DNA of 64,000 nt from Lineus longissimus (GCF_910592395.1 NC_088311.1:13582501-13646500), one strand, 5' to 3'. Positions 12,236-24,033 are shown, counted from the stretch's first letter. Notes: generated by a model from the sequence alone, not told the origin. Translations and numbers: made by a program.

Positions 12236-12480
12236 GAAAATAAATTTTGGCCATTTTGAAAAGACCCTTTTCACAGGCAGCGTATGTTTAGCACTACATA
12301 AAAGTAATGTTTTAAATCAAATCATCACCAAAAGCATTCATAATATCATTGGAATTGGAATTGGAAGACATGGATCTCTTAAATGAAATTGCTTGAATAA
12401 GCTTGTATATTTCTACCTGTGAAGTTAAACATATGTTTCCTATGAAAAGGGTCTTTTCAAAATGGCCAAAATTTATTTTC
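12236..12480. repeat. Foldback with perfect 38 bp arms
   Basis: The segment 12236-12273 (starting GAAAATAAATTTTGGCCATT) is the exact reverse complement of 12443-12480. The stem continues imperfectly inward (GTATGTTTAGC against ATATGTTTAAC). A hairpin MITE is likely. Confidence 0.7.
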
Positions 12481-12639
12481 ACTTGATTTATCCGGAAATG
12501 GATTGTGTATGTATGTATGTATTGACTCGTAAACATCCAACCACATGCTTCCTTATGTTTGGTATATTCAATCACAGCTTCATGTGAGCCCTGCCATGCC
12601 CTGGCCCTGGGCTTAGCCCTGTAGCTTGGGGCCATCACT

Positions 12640-13604
12640 CAGGTATACCCTCTGTATACTATAATCATGTCAAGGTGACTGAGGATATGGCCAGTGCAGC
12701 TTGCAACGCTGACCCTACCTTACCAGTAGCACAGCCGAAGTAAGTTATGGTTTATGAGCGGGGTCCTATAAGTTACCTCCAATATATTTTTCATGGGGAA
12801 TAAAAAATAATTTAGCTTAAAACCAGTCTGGAATGGGGGAAGGGGGAAGGCGGATAACCCCCTTGAAATACAACTTAAAATATTTTGGGGGGATGATGAT
12901 GGATCCCCTAGGGGAAAATAAACCCTGGGGAATGAATACCTTGCACTGCTGCTCAGTTGAGGTTGAGCATCTAGGTGTGGGAGTGTGATCAGTCATCATT
13001 GAAAACAGGCTGCTTTGCCTCGGCTGCCTTCATTTTGTTGGTGGTATATTGATTATTGCTACTGTACTATGCTTCATGTAACTTGTAACTAATATCTTCT
13101 TTAAATTTTTTAGGGTTTGTCCGACGAATCATCAATTCAGGAAAGCGTCAATTCAAAAATCAGGTGAAATTAAGAAATCTCATTAAGGTGAGCTTGGCAC
13201 TAGAGGTAAAGCACCCAGGACATGAATTTACTAATTAAATTGTAATCAAATTACTAATTTAATTAGTTATATATTACCAATTAATTACTAAGATAAATAT
13301 TGCTAAGATTTGAATTACAAGGATCTGATAAGAAAAATGTTAGTAATTTTTTTCTTAGTAATTTCAGGAAATCTGAAATTCAGAAATCTCAATTCAGGTG
13401 AGCTGTTAGGGTACGGTACACTTTATTCAGCATCTAAAATATCAAAATGCACACCAGTATGAGTATGACTGTAGAGACTGCAATGTAAAACAAAGCACCT
13501 TGATATTGTATTGAGAATAATGTGTCTGAAATTTTTTTGTCGTTGGTGCCGTTATCAATGTACAATTCCCTACCTGCTGAGAATATGATTTGGGTCTCTT
13601 TTCT
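12640..13604. other. No gene; AT-rich repeat patch
   Basis: At 13225-13375 there are repeated TTACTAATTAAATT-like stretches. Otherwise nothing is recognised. Confidence 0.5.
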
Positions 13605-14445
13605 GATATTGAATGGGTTCATCCCCATTTCGCCTACACCCATTTCGCCTACACCCATTTCGCCTACAATATTTACCCGTTTCGCCTACTCACCGTTTCG
13701 CCTACTCACCATTTCGCCTACACCCATTTCGCCTACTCACCATTTCGCCTACTCACCATTTCGCCTATTACCCATTCCGCCTACATCATTTCAAATGTTT
13801 TATGATAGTGACTTCAAATTCAAAAGATGTTTCAGCCTTCTAGTCTAATTTGAAATCTCTATTGGTGCCAGAATTTTGTAACGCTTTTAGAAATATGCAG
13901 TTTATCCAACTAAATACCCACTATCAGACGAACTGAGTAGGGTCATGAGTAGGGCCATGAGTAGGGTCATGATTTGGCTGAAAACAGTGGAAATATCATG
14001 GTCTCTCAAATTTGTCCAATTTGAAGAAAAAAAATTCGTGGACAACCACCAGTTTTAATAAAATTTCACCATTTACTCGCCTGACTGTCTGGAATGTCAT
14101 ATCCAAATTTCAGATTCACAACCCGAAGCATTATTTGATGCAAGGCGGTCAAACTGTGACAATTTAACTGCAAAAAGGCTTAAAATATCAATGGTGGTCT
14201 TGTCTCAAGAGGCCGGGTTGGAATGATAAAGTATGGTAAAGTTAAACTGGGAAATATGCTATAATATGAAGGAAAAAAACCAAGCTCAACAATTCGTAAA
14301 ATTGTTCAAATGTCCAGCGCACACCACTCTTTTCCTTTTAAGTAGGCGAAATGGTGAGTAGGCGTAATGGTGAATAGGCGAAGTGGGTGTAGGCGAAATG
14401 GGTGTAGGCGAAATGGGTGTAGGCGAAATGGGGGTACACCATTGA
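13605..14445. mobile_element. Element with inverted tandem-repeat ends (CCCATTTCGCCTACA)n
   Basis: The left end (about 13622-13790) is a tandem array of ~15 bp units, CCCATTTCGCCTACA alternating with ACCATTTCGCCTACTC. The right end (about 14341-14432) is the same array inverted (TGTAGGCGAAATGGG). Outside the arrays the inversion continues: AATGGGTTCATCCCCATTTC on the left matches AATGGTGTACCCCCATTTC on the minus strand at the right. The ~550 bp interior has no coding frame. The structure fits a foldback-type or MITE element whose terminal inverted repeats have expanded as minisatellites. Long frames here are only translations of the repeat. Confidence 0.7.
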
Positions 14446-15179
14446 ATGACATGGGAGAAAGTCTTTCTTTCTGCTTACTCATCTGCTCATGCAATCTAAT
14501 GATCAAACAGTCAATTGCAAATGGGAAATGATTGGCAAATAGTCAAGTTATACAATACATTCAATAACACTTGGCATGGTTAAGCTTCATTTTGTTTTGG
14601 GTGCTTTTAAACGAGTGGGCAGTAGTCGTACCGAGTTCAGGCCAACGCTGATTGGCATGTAAGCGATGAACATGAAGGACTAAAAGTTTGCATTCCGCGC
14701 ATTCGGCTCATCCCAGGTGACTTCCTATTTCAGTTCAATATTCTTTTATGGTGCAAATCTTTGATAATTTGGCAGATATGTATTTTGTTCATTATTCTAT
14801 ATTTCTAAACGCAATCATTCTCCACTTTTACTTTTACCTTCTTATGACTTAACACAGCTTGGTCAGGATTTACATTTAAACAATGGTTTTATGATTAGTA
14901 TTAATAAGCATGTTATAGATGTAGGATTAGCCACTCCAAAACATGTTACTGTTTACAATTGTTTTGCATTGTTTGTATTTCTGTCTCTAGGTAATTTATG
15001 TCATTAGTTACAAGTTTTCTTGGTGAATCTAATGTTATTGTGGAGTAATTCAGGTTTGGACTCCAGACTGGGAACACACATATTTGGACTTACAATCTGT
15101 ATTTGTAATTGTAACTGTCAATGTATTTGCTTTCATGAAAGTCTATTGAATTAGAAGAAGTGACCAGAACCTACAGGAC
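14446..15179. other. No recognisable feature
   Basis: AT-rich sequence with short frames only. Confidence 0.45.
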
Positions 15180-15530
15180 TCCAACTTATTTCTACCGCTG
15201 GTCTCTTTTCCCCCATTATAATACTGCTATTCCCTGTAACACTATCATTCGATGAATGTCAATCAACAAAGCCCAAGGACAAACACTAAAATTGTACTCG
15301 CACTTACTTCCCAATGCTTTTCACACAGCCAGCTACACGCAGCTGCTATTACCATGCCAAAGAAAACACACTGTTACTGTTGTCTCCCAAGAGGTTCTCA
15401 GCTTAACCTTGTGCTCAACTCGTCCATGTGATCGAAAGCATCACAAAGTCCTTGACTTACCGCAACGGCGCACCCACAATTCACATCTTCCAATAATGCC
15501 AGTGCCCCAAGTCAACGACGGGTAACTTGC
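15180..15530 (+). pseudogene. Helitron PIF1-type helicase C-terminal scrap
   Basis: The frame MSINKAQGQTLKLY matches PIF1/Helitron helicase motif VI ('tINKaQGqT'). It is preceded, one frame away, by FPVTLSF, the expected 'FPvrLaFam' lead-in. Downstream HTASYTQLLLPC resembles the decayed 'h.qlYvalSR' segment. At least one frameshift is present near 15250. This fragment is separate from the Helitron at 17395-32890, whose own copy of this region was not found after 32890. It could be that piece relocated, or a second relic. Confidence 0.6.
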
Positions 15531-15617
15531 TAGTTGTACCATACCCGTTGAGCTGTTTCAAGTCTGCCCAAAATGGATTTGTGTGATGAGTCACCCTAAT
15601 AAACCACCTGCTTTATA

Positions 15618-16413
15618 GGGCTTTTTACACGGTGCGGGTTCGTCCGAACCGGCCTAAACCCACCTCGGGTCGGTTCCCACAAAGCCAGTTCACCTGGATG
15701 AAATCGTATTCACACGGTGCGGGTTAGTTGAACTGACTTCGATCCGGTTCGAGGCCAGTTCGTTCGCGCTGTGGCCGATCGCGGCATTTCTGAATCTCCT
15801 GTCGTTTGGAGGAAGAAAAGTTTCATAACAACCATCAAACAAAATAAAAAAAACAATCTTTATACACTTAATTATTATGCTTCCTACCGTCTAGGGCCCT
15901 TTGTATATTGGCCTCCCCCCAGATCTCCAATAAAATGTTCGTTTCTTCATCCGTCCAGCAGTTCCCTCTAAAACATTGAGCTTGTGCTGCTGTGGCCATG
16001 ATCGAGATATGAATGATCGAAATACGAAATATCCAAGAAAAAGCCGAAAAAGCAAGTGAAATTAAAGCAAATGAACAGATGAATCACGAAGAATGGATCG
16101 AATCAAAACACGGCGCTTAAAGTCATGACAGGAATACGACAGCTATTCCCGCTAATGACGTCAGTTTTGTGCCGAGTGCAAACTGGCCTCAGGTGAGTTT
16201 AAAGCCAGTTCGCATTTACACGACAACTTGAACCCGCCTGAACTGACCTGAACCCTCCTGAACCGGTCCGAGACTCGGCTTTGCGACAAATCTCAAGCCG
16301 GTTCGGTTAAAGTCAGTTAAAGTCGGTTCAGGCTGATTTAATCGTATTTACACGGTGCTTTTTATACTGAACTGGTCTGGAACCGGATCGAACCCGCACC
16401 GTGTAAATGGCCC
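15618..16413. mobile_element. 796 bp MITE, TIR GGGCNWTTTACACGGTGCGG, TA target site
   Basis: The left end GGGCTTTTTACACGGTGCGG and the right end, reverse-complemented, GGGCCATTTACACGGTGCGG are inverted repeats. Both are flanked by TA (15616-15617 and 16414-16415). Subterminal blocks based on 'AACCGG', 'CCAGTTCG' and 'TTTACACGGTGC' recur inside. The interior includes A-rich sequence with a short frame (15771-15971) of no recognised content. The TA duplication suggests a Tc1/mariner-related mobiliser, but this is not proven. Confidence 0.75.
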
Positions 16414-16477
16414 TAATGTCTGCTACAATGTTGGAGGTATTTTTTCAATATAACTAATGTCTTCTTTATTTTTCAGG

Positions 16478-17345
16478 TACGAATTTATCTCACCTCTTGC
16501 TCCTGTTTGTTTTCTTACATATCCTAATCTCATTATTCTCAACCTCACTCGATCTGAAACCTCATTCATTCTTAACATCACCTGATCTCAACCATATACC
16601 AATATCATAATCACTATATATCAACCATATACTAATATCAAAATCACAGGATATCAACCTTATCATACCATATATAAAAATCACTCAATATCAACCACAA
16701 TCAATCTCAACTTCACTCATTCTCAACTTCACTCAATCTCAATCTTATTCATTCTCAACATCACTCGATCTCAAATGTATTCATTATCAACCTCACTCGA
16801 TCTCAGCCTCATTCATTCCTCACCTCACTTGATCTCAATCCTATAGCAATCACAATCTCACTCAATCTCTACCTCAATCAATCTCAACCTCAATCAATCT
16901 AAATCAATCTCAACCTCATTCAATCTTGACCTCACTCGATCTCAATTTCATTCATTCTCAACCTCACTCGTCCTAGACCTCATTCATTCTTAACCTCACA
17001 CTTGCCTCACTTGATCTCTACCATATACCAATCTCAATCAATCTCAACCTCAATCGATTTCAACCTTATTCATTCTCAACCTCACTCGATCTCAACTTCA
17101 TTCTTTCTCAACTTCAATTGATCTTGACTTCACTCAATCTCAACCACCATCAGTCTCAGCCTCACTCAATCTCAACCTCACTCAATCTCAACCTCACTCG
17201 ATCTCAATTTCACTCGATGTCAACTTCATTCAATCCAATAATCTCATCTCAATCTTACCATACCAATTATAGCACCTCAATCTCACCAGACCAATCATCT
17301 CATCTCAATCTCATCAGACTGAACTCAATATCACACAGTAATTAT
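16478..17345 (+). repeat. G-poor degenerate repeat, (CTCAACCTCACTCGAT)n
   Basis: About 870 bp of irregular units such as CTCAACCTCACTCGATCT and CTCAACCTCATTCATT. The + strand carries very few G residues. It ends just before the Helitron N-terminal frame. Frames across it are low-complexity (SLNLN...), not genes. Confidence 0.8.
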
Positions 17346-17422
17346 CTCACTTGGCCATGTACCTACCAACGAAGTGCTTAAAAGCACCGTAAATTGCAGA
17401 AAGAATACAGGCGCAGGAAACA

Positions 17423-17850
17423 ATGCACTCAGCTGACTTGAAACAATCCATTCCAAATCTTCCAAAGACGTCTGGCACAGCACATATTTCAGCAATTGAC
17501 GAAGAAATATTGATTGGCGACCAGCCCTCCCTAGATTTGGTTTCAAGGAAAGAGGAAAGTTATGGTCAACTTTCATGTTGTGCATCTATGCATCAAGGTT
17601 CTGCATTTTTATTGGTTTTGTCTGCTGGCAAGCAGTGCGCACCAAATGCCTACATGGCCCTCTTGTATGCCACTGCAAAACATCTGTCTACTTGGATTCA
17701 GCAGAATATGGATAGCATTTTGATGCTTGGTGATACTTTGCACCAAAACACACCCAACTTCAGGATTACGTGGAGTACACTGAATTGCCCCTTGTTCTAG
17801 ATATCGATGTTCTTTCCTCATTAGAAGAGGAAATACCATGAAAATGATGT
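17423..17850 (+). pseudogene. Helitron N-terminal cysteine-protease-like domain
   Basis: The frame holds ASMHQGSAFLLVLSAGKQCA, then PNAYMALLYA, then WIQQNMDSILMLGDTLHQ. I recognise the 'HQg...G.QC..nal.all' pattern found in a papain-like/tegument-like peptidase segment at the N-terminus of some animal Helitron proteins. The Gln-Cys pair of GKQCAP would be the oxyanion Gln and nucleophile Cys. The frame ends at 17800, and a shifted frame continues with 'YTELPLVLDIDVLSS'-like sequence. The assignment is by pattern only. Confidence 0.5.
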
Positions 17851-18095
17851 ACCGAGGTAAGCATCAGTCTATTAGCAGAGCTCATCAAAAGAGGAAATAT
17901 TTCAAAGATGATAAATACCGCGAGAAACATCCGTCTGCTGACAGAATTCGTAAGAAGCACAAATACAATGAAGATAATGATACAGAGAAAACAATATGTC
18001 TGCTACATGTAAGACCAGAGGTCACCGAAAAGTTGGAAATAAACATCAAGAAGACAGACAAACTTTTCAGTCTTCAGACAGAGCTCGGAAAATGA
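17838..18095 (+). pseudogene. Helitron Lys/Arg-rich linker
   Basis: An 85-residue frame rich in K, R, H and Y, with short repeats such as KYREKHPSADRIRKKHKY. This is typical of the basic repeat region between the protease-like and DUF6570-like segments of long Helitron proteins. It is probably DNA-binding or a nuclear-localisation region. It was formerly continuous with its neighbours. Confidence 0.5.
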
Positions 18096-18132
18096 CTCCT
18101 CATGTTGATTTAAGAAATTCAATCAACGTAAG

Positions 18133-18740
18133 ATGAACATAAGATCAGGTCCAGAGTATATATGCACCAACTGCCATAGATTCCAAAATCAGGTTCTCCA
18201 TTGTAACATGACAAATTATAACTCAACTCAGGCTAAGAAAACAAATGCTGAAAGGTGTCTTTCTGGTAAATATTTTCATGGCAATTTTCATGAAGCCTCA
18301 CAATCATACAGTTTCAGCACTCTTGATAAGAAGTGGATGTGTCATGCATTCCACAACTCCTTGCTCTCTGACAAAGTTCCCTCACTAGCTGTTGTCAGTG
18401 TTCTAGGGTTGGAAGACATTCCATCTCAACTGCAAGTTCTCAACTTTCTGGAAAAACAGCTATTTGCTCTACACATTTGTAAATATTGTCCCATTGCCAA
18501 AAGGTGCAAAAGGAATGTATGGTCCTGTTGTATCTGTGCCTGCAGATGTTCCTCAAGCAGTTGGTAGTCTCCCTAGACCTGCACATGAATTTGCCCTCGT
18601 GAAAGTCTGTTAAAAAGGAAACTGGAATACAGGGGTCATGTATCATATTCATTTGTGAGACCTTCCAAACTTCATTCAGCTCTGACCTACCTGAAAGAGA
18701 TCAATAGTCTGTACAAAGGTGTTGTGATAAAGTAAGACTG
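18133..18740 (+). pseudogene. Helitron DUF6570-like domain
   Basis: The frame begins GPEYICTNCHRF, then WMCHAFHNSLLSDKVPSLAV, then LEDIPSQLQVLNFLEKQLFA. It is a Cys-rich domain followed by the conserved 'dIP.eL..Ln.lE..Li' segment that precedes Rep in animal Helitrons. After a frameshift near 18500 the sequence continues as GMYGPVVSVPADVPQAVGSL, PRPAHEFALVKV, then (past a stop) a 'GHVSYSFVRPSKLHSAL' stretch. At least two frameshifts or stops are present. Confidence 0.7.
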
Positions 18741-19039
18741 GGACTACAACCTATTGGCTTGAGGTCGCGCTCAGTCTGACAGGGCATCTGTAATCAGTGA
18801 CGATCAAGAAAATTAACCACCAGAAACTGCTTGTGAATATAATGTTACAGGTCATGTAGTTTCAAACACAATCACCAATCAAGAACAGATAAGTCTACAC
18901 AGTCTACCAGTGTTATAGAATGTAATGACGAAACAAATGACCAAAAGGAAGCAGAGAAATCCAATGTACATGATGCATCAGATATTTACATAACTGTTTA
19001 TGAGACTCCTGTTGATACCTGTTTGTAACCAGTAGACAT

Positions 19040-19838
19040 TGGCCAGGAAGTAATGGATCAGTGTGATGACATTGCTTTTTGTGTTGAAGGTAATAAACCA
19101 GTCTCCATTCTCTATGTACAAGAGGTCAAAATTGGATTGAATCGCTACTACAATGCCCGATTGTTCAATGCTGATGGTCGATTTGCTAGAGATACAACTT
19201 AATTGGTCTTTTCCCAGGACATGAGTGAATTGCAGCAAGTGCTTTGTAGTATCTCCATTGCACTTCGAAAAGGAAATTCCATCAGTAAAACTGGACAGAA
19301 TATAATAACGGCAGGCATGTTGAAAGACAATGACATATGAAAAGTGTACTGTTGTCTGATATTGGATTCAGATTCATGCAACCAATCCGAGGCACTCCTC
19401 CGTATTGGGAATCGACATTAATAGATCTCTTTACCATGATTCGACAGATAGGAAATCCAACTTGGTTTCTGACCTTCTCTGCTGCTGATCTTCATTGGGA
19501 AGAGGTTTTTATAACTCTGTCTCACTGTTCACAAAGTAAAATTCCTGTTGAAGAACTCCGCTTTACTGACAAGACCAAAATGATTCGAGAGATTCCCATC
19601 GTGGCATCCAAAATGGTTAGTCACAGAATACAGATGCTTTTCTTTTCATTAAACGGATATTTAGTGAAGCATATCCAATTTGCAAAGTAAAATACTTCTT
19701 TTAGCGGACTGAATTTCAACCGCGAGGCTCTCCTCACATTCACTGTCTTGTTTGGTTCGAAAATGCCCCGACCTGAATATAAATAGTCCTTTAGAAGTTT
19801 GTGCATTTGTTGACAAGTATGTCTCATGTGAGCTTCCT
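19040..19838 (+). pseudogene. Helitron Rep (HUH) domain, N-terminal part
   Basis: Segments in changing frames match the Helitron-like Rep N-terminal domain: VKIGLNRYYNARLFNADGRF, SISIALRKGNS, IRGTPPYWESTLIDLFTMIR, NPTWFLTFSAADLHW, then EFQPRGSPHIHCLVWFENAP. The HUH metal-binding motif H-I-H is at 19735-19743 and looks intact. Stops at 19199 and near 19692 and a frameshift near 19337 break it. In a live element this domain nicks and joins single-stranded DNA. The C-terminal Rep portion resumes at 30014. Confidence 0.8.
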
Positions 19839-20692
19839 GGGCCCGGTTTCTCAAAGAATCTTAAGTGTTTGTCTTAAGTCATAATATTTTGACTATGCCA
19901 AGTCAAAAACTTAAGTACGAATCTCAAAGCATCTTAAGACGAACTTAGCTAAGTTTTCCCAAAATGACTTAAGTCAGGTGAAACGTGCTGTGCCGGCCGT
20001 TTCAGCCAGCTTCCGATAGTTCCACTAAGACTTCGGGAGTTTCCGTGAGATTAGGAATATTCCCGAGTACGTTTCCAAGGAACTCTTCAGCTGGTCGGCA
20101 ATAAAGGAGGTCGGATAGTGAATGCCACATCGCGACCACATGGGACATGGGCATGGCGGGAGAGGCACATTGATCTTCGTTTCTGATGCTCGGCGGTGCA
20201 GATGATAATGACCCATAATGATGAAATTTTCCAAGGAATTACTAGTATTTTGTAACTATGGTGCTCTTATTATTGAAACTTACCACCGAATGAACATGTA
20301 TATAGCCGATAAGACAATAAATGCGCCAAATAAAATTCATGGTTCATTTTGTAGGTAATAATTTCTAAGCCTCTGTTAAACAGGTGTATTTTGAAGCAGA
20401 TTTAGCGATTCCATCCCTCCCTCCGCCACACCCACACCCCCTCTTATAATCAAGCGCTATTAGTATTTACTCCTTTGCTGCCCAAATCCCCTGGGCCCAA
20501 GCGGCCCAAGCATATCAATTACGTTCCGAAAGGAGCCCATCACATTATAAGGAAGAAGATGAAGATCTGACTGAGGGGAGTAAGGATGTACGGAAATACA
20601 GGCGGCGGCTACCGATGGTTAGAACGGAATTGGTACCATATCATTACTGTTGTGTATGTAAGCTAGGCCAAGCAAAATTACGCCCGAGAAAA

Positions 20693-23600
20693 ATGGAGGT
20701 AAACATGGAAGTGCATGAAGTGAAGCGGGTTAGAGCAACAAATTGGTCACCCCAGGAGGAGGCCATGCTAATGGAGGCTGATCGCCTACGTGAGAGGCAC
20801 TGCATTGGAAGTTTCAGTGGGATAGGGGACACTGGGACGGGCTGCGTGTCAAAGGCTTCCAAGAGGGCCGCCTGGGAGGCCGTTGCCGAGGATGTGAGGT
20901 GTGTTCTTCAATCGTTCCCTGTTGTCTGCTTCAGTCTTCTCGTCAACACACGGCTGGTTGACCAATAAATCAATAAGTTATTCATGCCTGGCACAGTACA
21001 AATATTACAACTTGACTGGGGGTGATGTTCCCCGGGCAAACTTTGTGCTAAAAATTTGTGCCCATGGTGCACGGACTCAATGTTGTTGTGTCGTCTGCTT
21101 CACCATGCATGCATGCGATGCGATGCATGGTAGACACTCACGATCCGACTGAAAAACTTCCCTAAATGCATTCGCCTTACCCCGAAATTTGTGTGTCCCC
21201 AAGTTCAAATTTCGCCACGCCTTAAACAGAGACGATACTGCCTATTTTTGCTGTGAAATCGAACAGAATCGCACATCATTTCCGAAAGAAAACAAACATT
21301 AATTTTGAGATCGTTTGGAGGTGTGGTTGGGAGGTGTGACGATTTCAGCCAATAGAAGGAAATCAGGTCACCATTAGCATGTATTATGTAGATTAGCGCA
21401 GCTGCTGTGTGACTCAGCGTTTGGGGAATCCCCCAATGTGTTGACCTACTCATTGATCACAGCCGTAGAAAAGATTTCAGATATGAAATAAGAACAATAA
21501 AAACATGAGTTTTGATAACAATCAATCAATATAATGATAAAATAATATTTCTCTCACTGTAAAGTGTAAATATTAATACACTAAAAGATTTATGACAAGT
21601 GCATCAATGCTTTAGACTAGAGTTAACAAGATCAATGACAATGCCATCATCATATCTGTTTATCAACATTTTAGAAATGGGGACTATTTAGGCAGGAGCA
21701 AAGTGCCAAAAAGTTTAAATTGGTGATCTTGATCTTAAGTACAGTTCCTCTCTATAATTCAGGGCACCCTTAGGACTGGCAAGTGCTGTCCTTACTTGAG
21801 AGGTTTCTGATTAAAAAGGTCAAATGTAATGGAAAAAACCACTTTGTGACCAAAACTAGTGTCCTTGATGGAGAGGTTATCCTCAATAGAGAGGTATCAA
21901 CTAAGGGAGGTGTCCACTGTAGTTCAAACTGAGTATGAGCACTGGGTCATGTTTAATATATATGAATATATTCGGCGTACAAGCATGATCGAAGATTTCG
22001 ATGTACTTCGAGATGTGAGAGACCCGACTAATTTAAACTTCATCTTGCCCACCTTGCTGTCTACAGAGTCCCTTTAAAATGAAAATGTGAACCCAAGAAG
22101 AACAGTCCAGTGGCTGATACAAGATAATTTCAAAGTGATATAGGAACTGAAGTTTTGCTAAGTAGGCCTACTACGGTTATAATCATCAAATAAGGCATCA
22201 TGGCCCAGGTATGGGCCTTTAGTACTGCAATATTGATATTTTTTAAATGTCAATGGCAATGCACTTTTTGTTGTGTGATGTTACTTTTAGCATCATTCTT
22301 ACATCTTAGTTCAAATTTGAACTTGAACTGTTTCGAAATATCATTTTACGTACAGCGCTGCAGGAGTAGTGGTGCGCACAAGTGCAGAATGTGAAAAAAA
22401 GTACAAGAATATAAAGCATGGAGGTAAGTCATTTTACCATTCTCACAAAAAATGATAATGTATCAGACGTCAAGAGTTCAGTTCACCCAGCTGTGGGGTT
22501 AAGACTTCAGTAGAAAGCACCCAAATTTTGCAAAAAGTCAGATAAGGCTCTGTTCTAATACCAGTAAAGAGAAAGGTAAAAGTGAAGGCCTACTAACCAT
22601 GCTAACTATCATTACCACATGAAAACACTTTGTTATAATTATGGTGGTAATAGCTAACAAAGATAGGGAAATAAATTTTCATGCAGTTTGGTTATGTAAA
22701 TTTCTACTTAAACATTCAATGCAATTTTCAGCATATTGTCAGAAATTTTGTTTTCTAATCATGCATTTATGTATTTGGTCATTTAGTTTATCTATTAAAA
22801 TGATCAGGACTGTATTTCATTGAATAGCTGAAATAAATAAGTTGTTTTCATTCATTTTCAGCACGGGCAAAAATGGACGAAATGCGTCATCCAGCCACTG
22901 GTGGTGGGGGACGTCAACCACCACCAACTGATGCTGAAGAGGCCTACTATACACCATGAGAGAAGGTGATCCGAGCATCAAGGGCCTTATTAGTGGGTTC
23001 GACTCTTAGATAGGTACATGCATGTATTAGGTTGATTTGATAAGATTAGGGAGGTTGAGATCAGTCACTTATCACGGAAACTTATACGTACATCCAGATG
23101 CATATGTATCTATCTATCTATCTATGTATCACATTTATATAGCGCCCTTATCAGTCCTATATTGGGCCGTTCAAAGGCGCTTAACAAAAACAGAGTCTCT
23201 ATAAGAAGTATATAGTCTTTGACAACAATAAACATATGTACACAAATTTTGTCCTCTTTCTACAGTTTTACACGATAAGTGTCCGTGATAAGTCGTTATT
23301 CTCAACCTCCCTTATTTGGACATGCCAGAAAACATACAGTAGGCCCCCTATTCAAAATTCCCCAACAAATTGTTCACATCACACATCAAGATAAAAGGCA
23401 CAGCGACTCATTTCACTGAATAGTAAACGTCAGCTGAGCGGAATTAAGCGATCAAAAAAAAATTGTTTTAGATTGATATAACATAGCAACTTTTGACAGT
23501 TTTAATCATTGCAAACCTAATGTCATGTATTGATGTTGAACCATATTTCTACACATCTTTAACTACTTTCAGCATGTACAGCAGTGACGCAAGATGAACA

Positions 23601-24033
23601 CAAGAATGTCGTGTTTGACTTCCAACTACCATTGCAATCAGCTGATGCTGAGACTTCTGCAGGAGGAATTGCAGCTGTTCTTCCTAGCTCTACTATAACT
23701 AGTATGTCCTCCAAGCCTTCAGCAGCCCTAGGAAGTGCCCCTCTTGAACCAAGGTCCACATGCAAGAGGGTAGCAGGATCAGCTAGCTGCCCCAGCACTA
23801 ACATTGACAAGAACATGAACAAGGCAGAACTTGCCAATCTGCTTAAAGCCTCAGTCAAGCCACCAAAGCCGAAAAGATCTAAGGAAGACCTTGAAAATCT
23901 TTCCTACAAGGTCATGCAAGAGAAGAAGTTGGCAGCACAGCAGCAACAAAAGTTGATTGACTCTCAGATAGCTCTTGTTGACCTTAAAACTGATTACATC
24001 AAGCTAAAAATGGCCAAACTGCATAAGGATTAA
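20693..24033 (+). pseudogene. Harbinger 1 ORF1, Myb/SANT-like DNA-binding protein (spliced)
   Basis: Exon 1 (to 20898, donor GTGTGT) has RVRATNWSPQEEAMLMEADR and ...ASKRAAWEAVAEDV, a Myb/SANT-like fold. Exon 2 (22356-22423) gives AAGVVVRTSAECEKKYKNIK, the third helix region. Exon 3 (from 22862) gives ARAKMDEMRHPATGGGG, then stops at TGA; a family-like continuation (DPSIKGLISGFDS) lies in the next frame, so it is shifted. Exon 4 (23573-24033) encodes a C-terminal coiled-coil/Gln-rich region ending IKLKMAKLHKD. In live elements ORF1 helps transposase enter the nucleus and bind DNA. The start at 20693 was chosen because it gives MEVNMEVHEV directly before the domain; an upstream ATG at 20615 is possible. 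Confidence 0.7.
23100..23215 (+). repeat. (ATCT)n microsatellite with conserved ATATAGCGCC...AAAGGCGCTTAA tail
   Basis: ATCTATCTATCTATGTATCA is followed by TTTATATAGCGCCCTTATCA...TTCAAAGGCGCTTAAC. This combination (tetranucleotide run next to 'TATATAGCGCC...AAGCGCTT') is a common dispersed repeat end in marine animals. It is repeated at 25960-26075 by the duplication. Confidence 0.5.

Larger units (their letters stand above)
17395..19838 (+). mobile_element. Helitron, 5' half (before the Harbinger insertion)
   Basis: It carries, in order on the + strand, a cysteine-protease-like segment, a Lys/Arg-rich segment, a DUF6570-like segment and the start of the Rep domain, as in long animal Helitron polyproteins. 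It breaks off at 19838 inside the Rep domain (..VSCELP) and resumes at 30014 (DEKTNPELHK..). Stops and frameshifts occur throughout, so the element is dead. The Helitron 5' TC end was not identified. Confidence 0.8.

Noticed and set aside
13522-13848. Three overlapping frames with FAYTHFAYTH or PISPTPISPT repeats
   Set aside because: They are translations of the CCCATTTCGCCTACA minisatellite in three phases, not proteins.
17118-17381. 87-residue Ser/Asn/Leu-rich frame
   Set aside because: Translation of the G-poor CTCAATCTCAAC repeat.
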